A stretch of DNA of 55,878 nucleotides from Sphingomonadaceae bacterium (GCA_947477745.1 CANJUF010000021.1:1-55878); one strand, 5' to 3'. Shown: positions 45,951 through 55,749, counted from the first letter of the stretch. Numbers and translations: made by a program. Notes: generated from the letters alone by a model not told the origin.

Positions 45951-46253
45951 ATGTCGGTCGATACCGAAACCGTGGCGCGAATTGCCGCGCTGGCCCGCAT
46001 CAAATTGGGCGATGGCGAGCTTGAAGCGATGGTGCCCGAGCTGAACGGCATCCTCGCCTGGGTCGAGCAGCTTGGCGAGGTCGATGTCACCGGGGTCGAA
46101 CCGATGACCGCCGTGATCCCCAACACGCTGCGCCTTCGCGATGATGTGATCGACGCCGATCCGCTGACGGGCGGCGGCAGGCGCGATGCGGTTCTCGCCA
46201 ATGCGCCCGCTGCCGAGCACGGCTTTTTCGGCGTGCCCAAGGTGATCGAATAA
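45951..46253 (+). CDS. gatC: Asp-tRNA(Asn)/Glu-tRNA(Gln) amidotransferase subunit C
   Basis: GatC wraps around GatA and stabilises the amidotransferase. The 100-residue protein matches the family with [42 protein letters not shown] and a C-terminal [11 protein letters not shown]. It ends in TAATG, so the gatA ATG overlaps its stop by one base. It is the first gene of gatCAB, the usual order in alphaproteobacteria. Confidence 0.95.
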   Translation: MSVDTETVARIAALARIKLGDGELEAMVPELNGILAWVEQLGEVDVTGVEPMTAVIPNTLRLRDDVIDADPLTGGGRRDAVLANAPAAEHGFFGVPKVIE

Positions 46254-47737
46254 TGGCCAATCTTACCGACCTTGGTGTCAAGGCGATCCGCGACGGCGTC
46301 GCGGCTGGGGACTTTTCCGCGACTGAAGTGGCCGAGGCGTTCAACGCCAATGTCGCGGCCGCAAGCGCTCTCAATGCCTTCATCGTCGCCACTCCCGAAG
46401 CGGCTCTCGAAGCCGCGAAGGCCGCCGATGCCAAGCGTGCCCAGGGCGAGGCCTTGGGCAAGATGGGCGGCGTGCCGATCGGCATGAAGGACCTGTTCGC
46501 GACCAGGGGCGTGCAGACTACTGCGGCAAGCCATATTCTCCAGGGCTTCAAGCCTGAATACGAAAGCACCGTTTCGCAAAGGCTGTGGGACGCGGGCGCG
46601 GGCATGCTGGGCAAGCTCAATCTCGATCAGTTCGCGATGGGCTCGTCGAACGAGACCAGCTATTTCGGCAACGTCATTTCGCCTTGGCGCAGGAACGATG
46701 GCGGCAATGCCGCGCTGGCGCCCGGCGGCTCCTCGGGCGGTTCCTCGGCGGCGATCGCGGCGCGGCTGTGCCCGGCGGCGACCGGCACCGACACCGGCGG
46801 TTCGATCCGCCAGCCTGCCGCCTTCACCGGCATTTCCGGCATCAAGCCGACTTACGGGCGCTGCTCGCGCTGGGGCATCGTCGCCTTTGCCAGCTCGCTC
46901 GATCAGGCCGGGCCGATGGCCCGCGACGTGACCGACTGCGCGATCATGCTGGAGGCCATGGCCGGCTTCGATCCCAAGGATTCGACCAGCCTCGACATGC
47001 CGGTTCCCGCGTGGGAAGCAGGTCTTTCGCCAGACATGAAAGGCAAGCGCGTCGGCGTGCCGCGCGAATACCGCATGGACGGCATGGACGACGACGTGGC
47101 GAAATGCTGGGAGCAGGGGATTGCCTGGCTGAAAGATGCAGGCGCAGAGATCGTCGATATTTCGCTGCCGCATACGAAATACGCGCTGCCCGCCTATTAC
47201 ATCGTCGCTCCCGCCGAAGCCTCGTCAAACCTCGCGCGCTATGACGGCGTCCGCTATGGCCTGCGCGACCTGCCCGAGGGCGCAGGGCTGCAGGATATGT
47301 ACGCCGCTACGCGCGCAGCCGGGTTCGGGGCTGAGGTCAAGCGCCGCATCCTGATCGGCACCTATGTGCTCTCCGCCGGCTATTACGATGCCTACTACAC
47401 GCAGGCACAGAAGGTGCGCACGCTGATCAGCCTCGATTTCAGGAATGCCTTCGAAAGCTGCGACGTCATACTGGCGCCAACCACGCCGACCGCCGCATTC
47501 GCGCTTGGCGATAAGAGCGACGATCCGCTGGCGATGTATCTCAACGACGTGTTCTCGGTGCCTGCTTCGCTCGCGGGGCTTCCGGCGATGAGCGTGCCTG
47601 CGGGCCTGAACCGTGAGGGTCTGCCCTTGGGTTTGCAGATCATCGGCAACATGTTCGACGAGCAGGGTGTACTCAACGCCGGGCTGGCGATCGAGCGAGC
47701 GGCCGGATTCACGGGCAGGCCGGAAAGGTGGTGGTAA
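46253..47737 (+). CDS. gatA: Asp-tRNA(Asn)/Glu-tRNA(Gln) amidotransferase subunit A
   Basis: GatA is the glutaminase that supplies ammonia for transamidation. The 494-residue amidase-signature protein has the Ser-cisSer-Lys triad: Lys near residue 79 in [11 protein letters not shown], the cis-Ser near 160 in [10 protein letters not shown], and the nucleophile near 184 in [13 protein letters not shown]. The C-terminal [20 protein letters not shown] segment is typical. It overlaps gatC and is followed by gatB after one base, so all three are made together. Confidence 0.97.
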   Translation: MANLTDLGVKAIRDGVAAGDFSATEVAEAFNANVAAASALNAFIVATPEAALEAAKAADAKRAQGEALGKMGGVPIGMKDLFATRGVQTTAASHILQGFKPEYESTVSQRLWDAGAGMLGKLNLDQFAMGSSNETSYFGNVISPWRRNDGGNAALAPGGSSGGSSAAIAARLCPAATGTDTGGSIRQPAAFTGISGIKPTYGRCSRWGIVAFASSLDQAGPMARDVTDCAIMLEAMAGFDPKDSTSLDMPVPAWEAGLSPDMKGKRVGVPREYRMDGMDDDVAKCWEQGIAWLKDAGAEIVDISLPHTKYALPAYYIVAPAEASSNLARYDGVRYGLRDLPEGAGLQDMYAATRAAGFGAEVKRRILIGTYVLSAGYYDAYYTQAQKVRTLISLDFRNAFESCDVILAPTTPTAAFALGDKSDDPLAMYLNDVFSVPASLAGLPAMSVPAGLNREGLPLGLQIIGNMFDEQGVLNAGLAIERAAGFTGRPERWW

Positions 47738-47738
47738 G

Positions 47739-49235
47739 ATGAGCGACTATCGCATCCAGGGCGCAACCGGTGAGTGGGAGGTCGTGATCGGCCTCGAGGT
47801 CCACGCGCAGGTCACTTCGCAGTCCAAGCTGTTTTCCGGCGCGGCGACCGAGTTCGGCGCTGAGCCCAATGCGCAGGTGTCGCTGGTTGATGCCGCTATG
47901 CCGGGCATGCTGCCCGTGCCGAACAGGGAGTGCATTCGTCAGGCCGTGCGCACCGGCATGGCGATCGATGCGCAGATCAACAAGTGGAGCCGGTTCGACC
48001 GCAAGAACTATTTCTACGCCGACCTGCCGCAGGGGTACCAAATCAGCCAGCTCTATCATCCGATCGTGGGCGAAGGGCGGATCGAGATCCAACTCGACGA
48101 CAAGGATCCCGAGCATTCGAACAAGACCATCGGCATTGAACGTATCCACGTCGAGCAGGATGCCGGCAAGCTGATGCACGATCAGCATCCGACGATGTCC
48201 TACGTCGATCTCAACCGTTCGGGCGTTGCCCTGATGGAAATCGTCAGCCGTCCGGACATGCGTTCTCCCGCCGAAGCAGGGGCTTACCTGAGGAAGCTGC
48301 GCGCGATCCTGCGCTATGTCGGCTCATGCGACGGCAACATGGAAGAAGGCTCGATGCGCGCCGACGTGAATGTTTCGGTGCGCAAGCCCGGCGAAGAGTT
48401 CGGCACCCGCACCGAGACAAAGAACGTCAATTCGGTGCGCTTCGTCATGGCCGTGATCGAGAGCGAGGCCCGCCGGCAGGTCGATCTGATCGAGGATGGC
48501 GGCAAGGTGGTGCAGGAAACGCGCCTGTATGATCCCGATCGCAACGAAACCCGCTCGATGCGCTCGAAGGAAGACGCGCACGACTATCGCTATTTTCCCG
48601 ATCCGGATCTGCTACCGCTCGTGCTTGACGACGAGTTCCTTGCCGACTGCCGCGATAGCTTGCCCGAACTGCCCGATGCCAAGCGTCACCGCTATGAGAG
48701 CGAACTGGGCCTGTCGCCTTACAACGCGCAGGTGCTCACAGCCGAGGTCGAAACCGCGCGCTGGTTCGAGCGGCTGCTGGGCGAGACGGCCACGGCCTCG
48801 GGCAAGCAGCCCGCCGAGGTTGCCAAGCAGGCTGCCAACTGGCTGATTTCCGAGCTGTTCGGCGCGCTGAACAAGGCGGGCAAGGACTTGGCCGACTCGC
48901 CCGTAACTCCCGAGAAAGGCGCAGAATTGCTTGCGCTTATCAGCAAGGGCACGATCTCGGGCTCAATCGCCAAGCAGGTGCTCGAACTGATGATGGAGAG
49001 CGGCGACAGCGCAGGCGCGATTGTAGAGCGCGAAGGGCTGAAGCAGGAAAGCGATACTGGTGCGATCGAGTCCAAGATCGACGAGGTGCTCGCCGCCAAC
49101 ATGGACAAGGTCGAGCAGTACAAGGCCGGAAAAGAGGCGCTGTTCGGCTTCTTCGTCGGCCAGACGATGAAGGCGATGCAGGGCAAGGCCAACCCGCAAG
49201 TGGTCAACGAATTGCTGAAGACGAAGCTGGGATGA
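47739..49235 (+). CDS. gatB: Asp-tRNA(Asn)/Glu-tRNA(Gln) amidotransferase subunit B
   Basis: GatB binds the mischarged tRNA, phosphorylates its Glu or Asp and accepts ammonia from GatA. The 498-residue protein has the kinase-domain start [21 protein letters not shown], a conserved [21 protein letters not shown] and the C-terminal YqeY-like tail ([25 protein letters not shown]). The start at 47739 lies one base after the gatA stop with a GGAAAGGTGG site. Its stop overlaps a small downstream frame (ATGA). Confidence 0.97.
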   Translation: MSDYRIQGATGEWEVVIGLEVHAQVTSQSKLFSGAATEFGAEPNAQVSLVDAAMPGMLPVPNRECIRQAVRTGMAIDAQINKWSRFDRKNYFYADLPQGYQISQLYHPIVGEGRIEIQLDDKDPEHSNKTIGIERIHVEQDAGKLMHDQHPTMSYVDLNRSGVALMEIVSRPDMRSPAEAGAYLRKLRAILRYVGSCDGNMEEGSMRADVNVSVRKPGEEFGTRTETKNVNSVRFVMAVIESEARRQVDLIEDGGKVVQETRLYDPDRNETRSMRSKEDAHDYRYFPDPDLLPLVLDDEFLADCRDSLPELPDAKRHRYESELGLSPYNAQVLTAEVETARWFERLLGETATASGKQPAEVAKQAANWLISELFGALNKAGKDLADSPVTPEKGAELLALISKGTISGSIAKQVLELMMESGDSAGAIVEREGLKQESDTGAIESKIDEVLAANMDKVEQYKAGKEALFGFFVGQTMKAMQGKANPQVVNELLKTKLG

Positions 49236-49366
49236 TCAGATTATCGTGCGAGGTGCTGCCCGAGGTCGAGCGCCTCGTGGCCGCTGGCAAACTAAATCCC
49301 ACCGAGGCCCAAGGGGCGCTTGATGCAATGGTTCGCCGTGCAGCGCCTGAAAGGGCAATTCACTGA
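49232..49366 (+). CDS. Small helical protein coupled to gatB
   Basis: This 44-residue frame starts with ATG overlapping the gatB stop (ATGA) and ends at TGA 49366. It is short, but the overlap geometry is the same as between clear operon genes elsewhere in the window. Its product is amphipathic and helical ([20 protein letters not shown]) with no known motif. It could also be the chance tail of a reshaped region next to the acquired DUF3800 gene, whose last bases overlap it. Function unknown. Confidence 0.45.
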   Translation: MIRLSCEVLPEVERLVAAGKLNPTEAQGALDAMVRRAAPERAIH

Positions 49367-50289
49367 CCCACATCTTGCCCCCCATCTGGTTCTAATAACT
49401 GCTTTGCTCGTTCGAGCGTGCGGCGGGCGTTACCTCGGTTCATCAAGAACGAAATGCGCACGTATTCGTCCCAATGCTCTGGTTTGATACGTCGCCCCGC
49501 AATGTCCTTGTCTTGGTTTTTGCGTGAAGTTTCGACGAGCCTCTCTAGCCACTCGCGTTGGTGTTTACCGTCGGACACATGCAAACGATCCACGATAGCA
49601 CTGAAGTCACCCCGAAGGCGCTCAACGCCCCTATCGAGACGATCTGCGTGCTTTGCGCCGTGCCATACCAAGATGTCCGCCGCTTGTGTGGGGAGCGAAG
49701 CTCGTTTGGGCAGGAACGAGTGCCCCTGGTAATAGAAACTTGCAGCACGGTCGGACTCTTCCGCAATACCCGTCAATAAATTTTCCGCGTCATTTTGATG
49801 GTCGTCACCCGACTCAAATACGTAAGTAATGCGTGCCTTTGGGTCATTGTTATCTGCATAATAACAAGTGTCGAAAAGACAATACCAAGACCCGAGCGTG
49901 AACGGATTGGGCATAAAGCCATTACGGCCGATAATGTCATAGAAATCAGATTTTGCAACACTGAATATTACGCCTTTGCTCGAATAATTTAGGATCAGGT
50001 CAATCGCGTTGGGTTCGCTGGCGTCGCGTTCATCGGGGTTCATGCCTGCATATTCACCCTGTCCAGCATAGCAGTCTGTCATGTGAAAATGCGACAAGCC
50101 ATATTTGCGAAGCATCACCTGCCAGCCTTTCTCAAAGGGCCGGATGTTCTTCTTTCGGAACAATAGCCCCCCGATCGCCAGATGGTCGCCAATGTCGCTG
50201 GCGTCATAGTATGACACCATCACAACCACGGTCGTTGCCCGGTCAAAGTAGTATAAATCGAAGTGTGAAAAGGCGTCACAGGCGTTCAC
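49360..50289 (-). CDS. DUF3800 family protein (predicted RNase H-like fold)
   Basis: This 309-residue protein shows a DUF3800-like plan. An early acidic motif (YYDASD where many members have a DESG-type motif) is followed by HLAIGGLLFR, SHFHMTDCYAG near residue 70, and a late AADILVWHGAKHA helix with conserved Asp. Family members are proposed RNase H-like nucleases found in accessory and defence regions. Composition is clearly AT-richer than the neighbours (about 42% GC by hand count over 49861-49980). The GTG start at 50289 has a perfect GGAGGT site; an ATG 23 codons later is possible. It is a single gene placed head-to-head with clpB. Confidence 0.75.
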   Translation of the reverse strand: MNACDAFSHFDLYYFDRATTVVVMVSYYDASDIGDHLAIGGLLFRKKNIRPFEKGWQVMLRKYGLSHFHMTDCYAGQGEYAGMNPDERDASEPNAIDLILNYSSKGVIFSVAKSDFYDIIGRNGFMPNPFTLGSWYCLFDTCYYADNNDPKARITYVFESGDDHQNDAENLLTGIAEESDRAASFYYQGHSFLPKRASLPTQAADILVWHGAKHADRLDRGVERLRGDFSAIVDRLHVSDGKHQREWLERLVETSRKNQDKDIAGRRIKPEHWDEYVRISFLMNRGNARRTLERAKQLLEPDGGQDVGQ

Positions 50290-50353
50290 TTAGCACCTCC
50301 CAACCCCGTCGGGCATGCGTTGGGCGAAAGCATCAACAAATTTGATCCATGCC

Positions 50354-50381
50354 CTTGTGTTGCATAAGCGCAACACTATCT
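50354..50381 (+). promoter_or_regulatory. Candidate sigma-32 promoter of clpB containing an inverted repeat
   Basis: CTTG at 50354-50357 and CTATCT at 50376-50381 are separated by 18 bases, close to the alphaproteobacterial RpoH pattern. A perfect 7-base inverted repeat, GTGTTGC / GCAACAC with a 6-base centre, fills the spacer (50357-50376). An AGGAGGT ribosome site for clpB follows at about 50392-50398. Confidence 0.6.
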
Positions 50382-50407
50382 CCTGATCGACAGGAGGTAT
50401 TCGTTCC

Positions 50408-52987
50408 ATGAATCTCGAAAAGTTCACCGACAGGGCCAAGGGCTTTCTCCAGGCCGCACAGACTGTCGCGATCCGCATGAACCATCAGCGGATCACGCCC
50501 GCGCACATTCTCAAGGCGCTGCTCGAAGACAGCGAGGGCATGGCCTCGGGCTTAATTCAGCGCGCCGGCGGCAACTCCGGTTTCGCCGCGCAGGAAGTCG
50601 ATGCGGCGCTGGCAAAGGTCCCCGCCGTCTCGGGAGGCGGCGCGCAAACGACCCCCGGTCTCGACAACGATGCCGTTCGCGTGCTTGACCAGGCCGAGCA
50701 GATCGCGGCCAAATCCGGCGACGCCTATGTCACGGTCGAGCGGCTGTTGCTCGCGCTGGCGCTGGCTTCGACCACCGATGCCGGCAAGGCATTGAAGGCG
50801 GCCAACCTTGACCCCACGGCACTGGAAGCCGCGATCACCCAGCTTCGCGGCGGCCGCAAGGCCGACAGCGCCGGGGCCGAGAACGCCTACGAAGCGATGG
50901 AGAAATATGCGCGCGACCTCACTCAGGCGGCGCGCGAGGGCAAGCTCGATCCCGTTATCGGCCGCGACGAGGAAATCCGTCGCACCATCCAAATCCTCGC
51001 CCGCCGCACCAAGAACAATCCTGTGCTGATCGGCGAGCCCGGCACCGGCAAGACCGCGATCGCTGAGGGTCTCGCGCTGCGCATCATGAACGGCGACGTG
51101 CCCGACAGCCTTAAGGACCGGCGGCTGATGGCGCTCGACATGGGCGCATTGATTGCGGGCGCCAAGTATCGCGGCGAGTTCGAGGAACGGCTGAAGTCGG
51201 TGCTTGACGAGGTCAAGCAGGCCGAGGGCGAGATCATCCTGTTCATTGACGAGATGCACACGCTGATCGGCGCGGGCGCCTCCGAAGGCTCGATGGACGC
51301 GGGCAACCTGCTGAAGCCGGCGCTGGCGCGCGGCGAACTGCACTGCATCGGCGCGACCACGCTCGACGAATACCAGAAATATGTCGAGAAGGACGCGGCA
51401 CTGCAGCGCCGGTTCCAGCCGGTCTTTGTCGACGAGCCCACAGTCGAGGACACGATCTCGATCCTGCGCGGACTCAAGGAAAAATACGAGCTGCACCACG
51501 GCGTGCGCATCACCGATAACGCCATCGTGGCGGCGGCGACGCTGTCCAATCGCTACATCACCAACCGCTTCCTGCCCGACAAGGCCATCGATCTGATGGA
51601 CGAGGCGGCGAGCCGCATCCGCATGGAAGTGGAAAGCAAGCCCGAGGCGATCGAGAACCTCGATCGGCGGATCATCCAGCTCAAGATCGAGGAATCGGCG
51701 CTGGGGCGCGAAAGCGACCAGGCCAGCAAGGACCGCCTCAGCTCGCTGCGCGAGGAGCTGGCCAATCTCGAGCAGCAATCGAGCGAACTGACCACCCGCT
51801 GGCAGAACGAGCGCGACAAGATTGCGGCGGAAGGGCGCATCAAGGAGCAGCTTGACGCGGCCCGCTCCGAACTGGAGCAGGCGCAGCGACAGGGCGACCT
51901 CGCGCGGGCGGGCGAGCTGTCCTACGGCGAGATCCCTCGGCTCGAACAGGAACTGGCGCAGGCCCAGGGCGCGAGCGAGAACGCGCTGCTGCGCGAGGAA
52001 GTCACGGAGGACGACATCGCCGCGATTGTCAGCAAGTGGACCGGGGTTCCTGTCGACAAGATGCTCGAGGGCGAGCGCGAGAAGCTGCTCAAGATGGAGC
52101 AGGCGATCGGTGAGCGAGTGATCGGGCAGGCGCAGGCGGTCGAGGCCGTGTCAAAGGCGGTGCGCCGCGCCCGCGCGGGCCTGCAGGACCCGAACCGGCC
52201 GCTTGGCTCGTTCCTGTTCCTCGGCCCCACCGGCGTCGGCAAGACCGAGCTGACCAAGGCGCTCGCGAACTTCCTGTTCGACGACGACAGCGCGATGGTG
52301 CGCATCGACATGTCTGAATACATGGAAAAGCACGCGGTCGCGCGACTGATCGGCGCCCCTCCGGGCTACGTTGGCTATGAGGAAGGCGGCGCGCTGACCG
52401 AGGCGGTGCGTCGCAGGCCCTATCAGGTGGTGCTGTTCGACGAGGTCGAAAAGGCGCACCCGGATGTGTTCAACGTGCTGCTGCAGGTGCTCGACGACGG
52501 GCGGCTGACCGACGGGCAGGGCAGGGTTGTGGACTTTTCCAACACGCTGATCATCCTCACCAGCAACCTGGGCAGCCAGTATCTCGCCCAGATGGACGAG
52601 GGACAGAAGGTCGAGAGCGTCGAGCCGCAGGTGATGGAGGTGGTGCGCGCGCATTTCCGTCCCGAGTTCCTCAACCGGCTGGACGAGATTATCCTGTTCC
52701 ACCGGCTTGGCCAGGAACACATGGGTCCGATCGTCGAGATTCAGGTCGGCCGGGTGCAGAAGCTGCTCAAGGACCGCAAGATCGTGCTCGATCTGACGGA
52801 CGCCGCGAAGCGCTGGCTCGGACGGGTGGGTTATGATCCGGTCTACGGCGCGCGGCCATTGAAGCGGGCGGTGCAGCGTTACCTGCAGGATCCGCTGGCC
52901 GAGAAGCTGCTGGGCGGCGAGATCCCCGACGGCTCGAAGGTGCACATCGACGAGGGCGACGGCGCGCTGAATATCACGGTGGGGTGA
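50408..52987 (+). CDS. clpB: ATP-dependent disaggregase ClpB
   Basis: ClpB is a hexameric AAA+ chaperone that rescues aggregated proteins with DnaK. The 859-residue protein has the N-terminal Clp repeats (residues 1-150). AAA1 has Walker [10 protein letters not shown] near 208, and the long middle coiled coil (about 400-530) is present. AAA2 has Walker [10 protein letters not shown] near 606 and Walker [12 protein letters not shown]. The coiled coil separates ClpB from ClpA/ClpX. It has a strong AGGAGGT site, a probable heat-shock promoter and a terminator at 53013. It is a single gene. Confidence 0.97.
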   Translation: MNLEKFTDRAKGFLQAAQTVAIRMNHQRITPAHILKALLEDSEGMASGLIQRAGGNSGFAAQEVDAALAKVPAVSGGGAQTTPGLDNDAVRVLDQAEQIAAKSGDAYVTVERLLLALALASTTDAGKALKAANLDPTALEAAITQLRGGRKADSAGAENAYEAMEKYARDLTQAAREGKLDPVIGRDEEIRRTIQILARRTKNNPVLIGEPGTGKTAIAEGLALRIMNGDVPDSLKDRRLMALDMGALIAGAKYRGEFEERLKSVLDEVKQAEGEIILFIDEMHTLIGAGASEGSMDAGNLLKPALARGELHCIGATTLDEYQKYVEKDAALQRRFQPVFVDEPTVEDTISILRGLKEKYELHHGVRITDNAIVAAATLSNRYITNRFLPDKAIDLMDEAASRIRMEVESKPEAIENLDRRIIQLKIEESALGRESDQASKDRLSSLREELANLEQQSSELTTRWQNERDKIAAEGRIKEQLDAARSELEQAQRQGDLARAGELSYGEIPRLEQELAQAQGASENALLREEVTEDDIAAIVSKWTGVPVDKMLEGEREKLLKMEQAIGERVIGQAQAVEAVSKAVRRARAGLQDPNRPLGSFLFLGPTGVGKTELTKALANFLFDDDSAMVRIDMSEYMEKHAVARLIGAPPGYVGYEEGGALTEAVRRRPYQVVLFDEVEKAHPDVFNVLLQVLDDGRLTDGQGRVVDFSNTLIILTSNLGSQYLAQMDEGQKVESVEPQVMEVVRAHFRPEFLNRLDEIILFHRLGQEHMGPIVEIQVGRVQKLLKDRKIVLDLTDAAKRWLGRVGYDPVYGARPLKRAVQRYLQDPLAEKLLGGEIPDGSKVHIDEGDGALNITVG

Positions 52988-53012
52988 GCGCCCGCCTGAT
53001 TGCCAACAAAAA

Positions 53013-53043
53013 AAGGGCGGCCCCGAGAGGCCGCCCTTCCTTT
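53013..53043. terminator. Bidirectional terminator between clpB and TonB receptor remnant
   Basis: AAGGGCGGCC and GGCCGCCCTT form a perfect 10-base stem around CCGAGA. The A-run just before it gives a strong T-run on the minus strand, and CCTTT follows on the plus strand. It can therefore end both convergent transcripts. Confidence 0.9.
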
Positions 53044-53062
53044 GCTTGCGCGACGAAAGTGG

Positions 53063-53593
53063 TCAGAACTTGATGTTCACGCCGGCGTAGAAGCGGCGAC
53101 CGAACGGATCGTAGGTATCCGCAGCGGTTTCCGTGCCGGTGATATTCGAGGCAAAGCCCGAGGGGAGGAACGGCGCCTTGACGTTGAACACGTTGTCCAC
53201 GCCCATGTAGAACTCGAGGCTCCGGCCATCCTCGACTGTCCAGCCGAACTGGATGTCGTTGTAGATCTTGGCGCCAACCGAGTTCAGGGCGTCGAGTTCG
53301 GGTGCAGGCTCGTCCGGGGTGCTGTAACCACCGAGCGTATCCTGGATCTTGCCAAGGTAGTTGACCTGCCAGTTCAGCTTGAACGGGCCGGTCTTGTAAT
53401 TGATGTTAGCACTCGCCTTGTGCTTGAAGCCCGCGCCGAGACGACCTTCACCATCAAGCTGCCCTAGGTTCTCCTCGAGCGGCGCGCCGGGAAGCGAACG
53501 CTTCTCGAGCGAGATCAGGTAGGTGTAGTACATGTTGAGCGTGAGCTTGTCGTCGGCAGTGATGCCAAGAGGCGTACGAGACGCGCTTTCCAA
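53063..53593 (-). pseudogene. TonB-dependent receptor, C-terminal remnant
   Basis: Only about 170 residues of an outer-membrane TonB-dependent receptor remain. They show typical late barrel strands: KHKASANINYKTGPFKLNWQVNYLG, IYNDIQFGWTVEDGRSLEFYMGVDNVFNV and the final DPFGRRFYAGVNIKF with terminal Phe. Full receptors are about 700-1000 residues with a signal peptide and a plug domain; none of that is present. The frame opens about 110 bases before the divergent tetR start, so the missing part was removed rather than being out of view. The first 20 residues do not read like a receptor, suggesting a frame-shifted junction. A functional product is very unlikely. Confidence 0.8.
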
Positions 53594-53639
53594 TGCGGGA
53601 AGGTCAGTGCGAGTTGACCGCCGACCCGCTGAGAGACAT

Positions 53640-53689
53640 TGGTCCGTGCAAACAATCCTAAAGTGGATGCATTTATCAGTAGCGGACCA
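53640..53689. promoter_or_regulatory. Widely spaced inverted repeat upstream of tetR
   Basis: TGGTCCG (53640-53646) and CGGACCA (53683-53689) form exact inverted 7-base arms 36 bases apart, in the 111-base gap before the tetR start. They could be two half-sites of an operator, but the spacing is long and the meaning is uncertain. Confidence 0.3.
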
Positions 53690-53704
53690 CTAGGACAGGA
53701 TCAT

Positions 53705-54358
53705 ATGCACGCAAGCCGCGACCAATCACAATCCGGAGCGCGCGCTCATTTGCTGGAAACGGCAAGTGCAATCATGCGTGACGGAGATATCGTAGATATC
53801 TCGCTGTCCGAACTCAGCCAGCGCTCCGGGCTGAACTCGGCGCTGGTCAAATATCATTTCGGCAACAAGGCGGGGTTGCTTTCTGCGCTGCTCGACCGGG
53901 ACTGGCGCGCGATCGTCGAAAGTGTCGATGCTCTATTGGCGCGCGACGGCTGGAGCCCGCAGGAAAAGCTGCGCCGCCACATATCCAAGGTCATTGATAC
54001 CTATTATGCCGTTCCCTACCTCAATCAACTTACCATGCGCATGGTTCGCGACAGCGACGAGACCGAGGCAAAGCGGATCGCCGAGCGTTATCTGTCGCCG
54101 CTTTACAAGGCTTACGAGGAATTGATCGGGCAGGGGGTGGCCGCCGGGGCGTTTCGCCCTATCGATCCGCAGATGTTCTATTTCACCGTGACGGGCGCGG
54201 TCGACCGGTTCTTTTCCGCGCGTCTGGTCCTGCGTCATTGTTTCGGGCAGGACACCCTGACCGAAGACCTGCGCGATCGCTATCGCGATCACACCATCGA
54301 TGTGATCATGGCGGGCATTCTCGCGCGCGGCGGGCAAGAGGAGAGCAGAGGCGAATGA
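53705..54358 (+). CDS. TetR/AcrR family transcriptional regulator
   Basis: This 217-residue repressor has an N-terminal DNA-binding domain with helix-turn-helix ISLSELSQRSGLNSALVKYHFGNKAGLLSALL near residues 35-65. A helical ligand-binding domain follows. The ATG at 53705 has an AGGA site. An upstream in-frame start at 53639 would add non-conserved sequence. The gene is divergent from the TonB receptor remnant, which may have been its original target. Its stop overlaps the mtnP start (ATGA), so it may also affect purine salvage; that is inference. The ligand is unknown. Confidence 0.9.
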   Translation: MHASRDQSQSGARAHLLETASAIMRDGDIVDISLSELSQRSGLNSALVKYHFGNKAGLLSALLDRDWRAIVESVDALLARDGWSPQEKLRRHISKVIDTYYAVPYLNQLTMRMVRDSDETEAKRIAERYLSPLYKAYEELIGQGVAAGAFRPIDPQMFYFTVTGAVDRFFSARLVLRHCFGQDTLTEDLRDRYRDHTIDVIMAGILARGGQEESRGE

Positions 54359-55236
54359 CCGAGGCGAAACCGGGAACATGGCATATCGGCGTGATCGGCG
54401 GAACGGGCCTTGCCGGCGGCATCGCGCTTAATGAGGCGCAGGAGATCGAGGTAGCGAGCAGCTTCGGCCAGCCTTCGGGGCCGGTACGTACCGGCACGCT
54501 CGGCGGGCAGCGCTTCACCTTCATCGCCCGGCACGGCGCGGGCCATGCGATCCCGCCGGGCGAGGTCAATTACCGCGCCAATATCGACGTGCTCAAGCGC
54601 TGCGGGGTAACCGATGTGCTGGCGCTGTCTGCGATCGGTTCGCTGCGCGAGGAGATGGCACCTGGGCATTACGTCGCAGTCGATCAGTTCATCGATCGCA
54701 CCCAGGGGCGCGCCAACAGCTTTTTCGAACCCGGTGTGGTCGGCCACGTCAGCCTCGCCGATCCGGTCTGCCCGCGCCTCGCCGGCCTGGCCGCGTCGGC
54801 TGTGCGCGAGAGCGGCGGCACGGTTCATGAGCAGGGCTGCTATGTCGCGATCGAAGGCCCGCAATTCTCGACCCGCGCGGAAAGCCGCATGTACCGCGAC
54901 TGGGGCGGTGATGTGATCGGCATGACCGCCATGCCCGAGGCGCGCCTCGCACGCGAAGCAGAGTTGCCTTACGCGCTGCTCGGAATGGTCACCGACTGGG
55001 ACAGCTGGCGCGATGGCGAGGCCGGGGTCGAGGCGTCTCAAATCCTTGCCGTGATCGCCGCCAATGTTGCGCTGGCGCACGCGACCGTGCGCGCTTTTGC
55101 CGCCGCGCTTCCCGATCAGCGCGAAGCCAGTCCGATCGACCGCGCGCTCGACCACGCGATCATCACTGAGAGGGCCAAGTGGCCGCCGCTTACGATCGCG
55201 CGGCTTGGCGCGGTAGCGGGCCGAGTACTGCGCTAA
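54355..55236 (+). CDS. mtnP: S-methyl-5'-thioadenosine phosphorylase (MTAP/PNP family)
   Basis: The 293-residue enzyme cleaves methylthioadenosine to adenine and methylthioribose-1-phosphate in methionine salvage. Phosphate-site motifs are IGVIGGTGL and IARHGAGHAIPP. The nucleoside site includes GCYVAIEGPQFSTRAESRMYR and GMTAMPEARLARE. The base-binding stretch VTDWDSW keeps the Asp residues that favour 6-aminopurines over guanine or hypoxanthine. The start overlaps tetR by four bases. It converges on the CpaE-TadC fusion with nine bases between the stops. Confidence 0.88.
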   Translation: MTEAKPGTWHIGVIGGTGLAGGIALNEAQEIEVASSFGQPSGPVRTGTLGGQRFTFIARHGAGHAIPPGEVNYRANIDVLKRCGVTDVLALSAIGSLREEMAPGHYVAVDQFIDRTQGRANSFFEPGVVGHVSLADPVCPRLAGLAASAVRESGGTVHEQGCYVAIEGPQFSTRAESRMYRDWGGDVIGMTAMPEARLAREAELPYALLGMVTDWDSWRDGEAGVEASQILAVIAANVALAHATVRAFAAALPDQREASPIDRALDHAIITERAKWPPLTIARLGAVAGRVLR

Positions 55237-55245
55237 GTCGGACCT

Positions 55246-55749
55246 TTACTTGCCGCCGCCCGGACCGTCGCCCGCGAAGGCGTCGGAGATCGAGCAGGCT
55301 GCCGGTCCAAGAATGACCACGAACAGCACCGGCAGAATGAAAAGGATTACGGCCTGCGCCTGTGCCAGCGCATCGCGCACCTGCGCGGGCGAAAGCGGCT
55401 TAAGCAAGTAGTCGTGAATGCCGCTTGTGATCAGGTCGCGATATAGGCGAACGTCGTTCACCTGGCCCACCGCGATAACGACGGTCCCCGGCTCGCATAC
55501 TTCGGCGAGTGCGTTGATGTCGTTGAGCGGATCACCGCTTTCGGACAAGTCGACCATCAGAATGTTCGGGCTCGACGTGATCGAGAGCGACTGGACGGCA
55601 TTGCGCAGGCCGCCCTTGTTGCACTTCTCAGGCTGCCAGCCCATTTCGATGGCGACCGGCCGCAGGACGTCAAGCGAGGCCTCGTCGCAAAGGTAGGCCG
55701 CGAACATGCCGCGATTGCCTTGGCTGCCTGCTTTCCAGGGTGCATTCAT
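55246..55749 (-). CDS. In-frame fusion: CpaE receiver-like N-terminus joined to TadC C-terminus
   Basis: This 167-residue frame starts like CpaE, the Flp/Tad pilus localisation protein. Residues 1-130 cover its pseudo-receiver domain (ILMVDLSESGDPLNDI, DVRLYRDLITSGIHDYLLKPLSPAQVRDAL). In place of the ATPase domain, the chain continues directly into a membrane segment, AVILFILPVLFVVILGPA, and a short tail. This resembles the C terminus of TadC, the last integral-membrane protein encoded in the same cluster. The simplest reading is an in-frame deletion from cpaE through cpaF and tadB into tadC, with the junction near 55345-55355. Its start lies six bases from an IS element end, so native expression signals are also lost. 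Confidence 0.72.
   Translation of the reverse strand: MNAPWKAGSQGNRGMFAAYLCDEASLDVLRPVAIEMGWQPEKCNKGGLRNAVQSLSITSSPNILMVDLSESGDPLNDINALAEVCEPGTVVIAVGQVNDVRLYRDLITSGIHDYLLKPLSPAQVRDALAQAQAVILFILPVLFVVILGPAACSISDAFAGDGPGGGK

Noticed and set aside
44673..46220. 515-codon minus-strand frame over the FKBP, hypothetical and gatC genes
   Set aside because: It is antisense to clear genes and rich in Arg/His/Gly, with no domain signature.
50552..51778. 408-codon minus-strand frame antisense to clpB
   Set aside because: ClpB is unambiguous on the plus strand and the antisense frame has no support.
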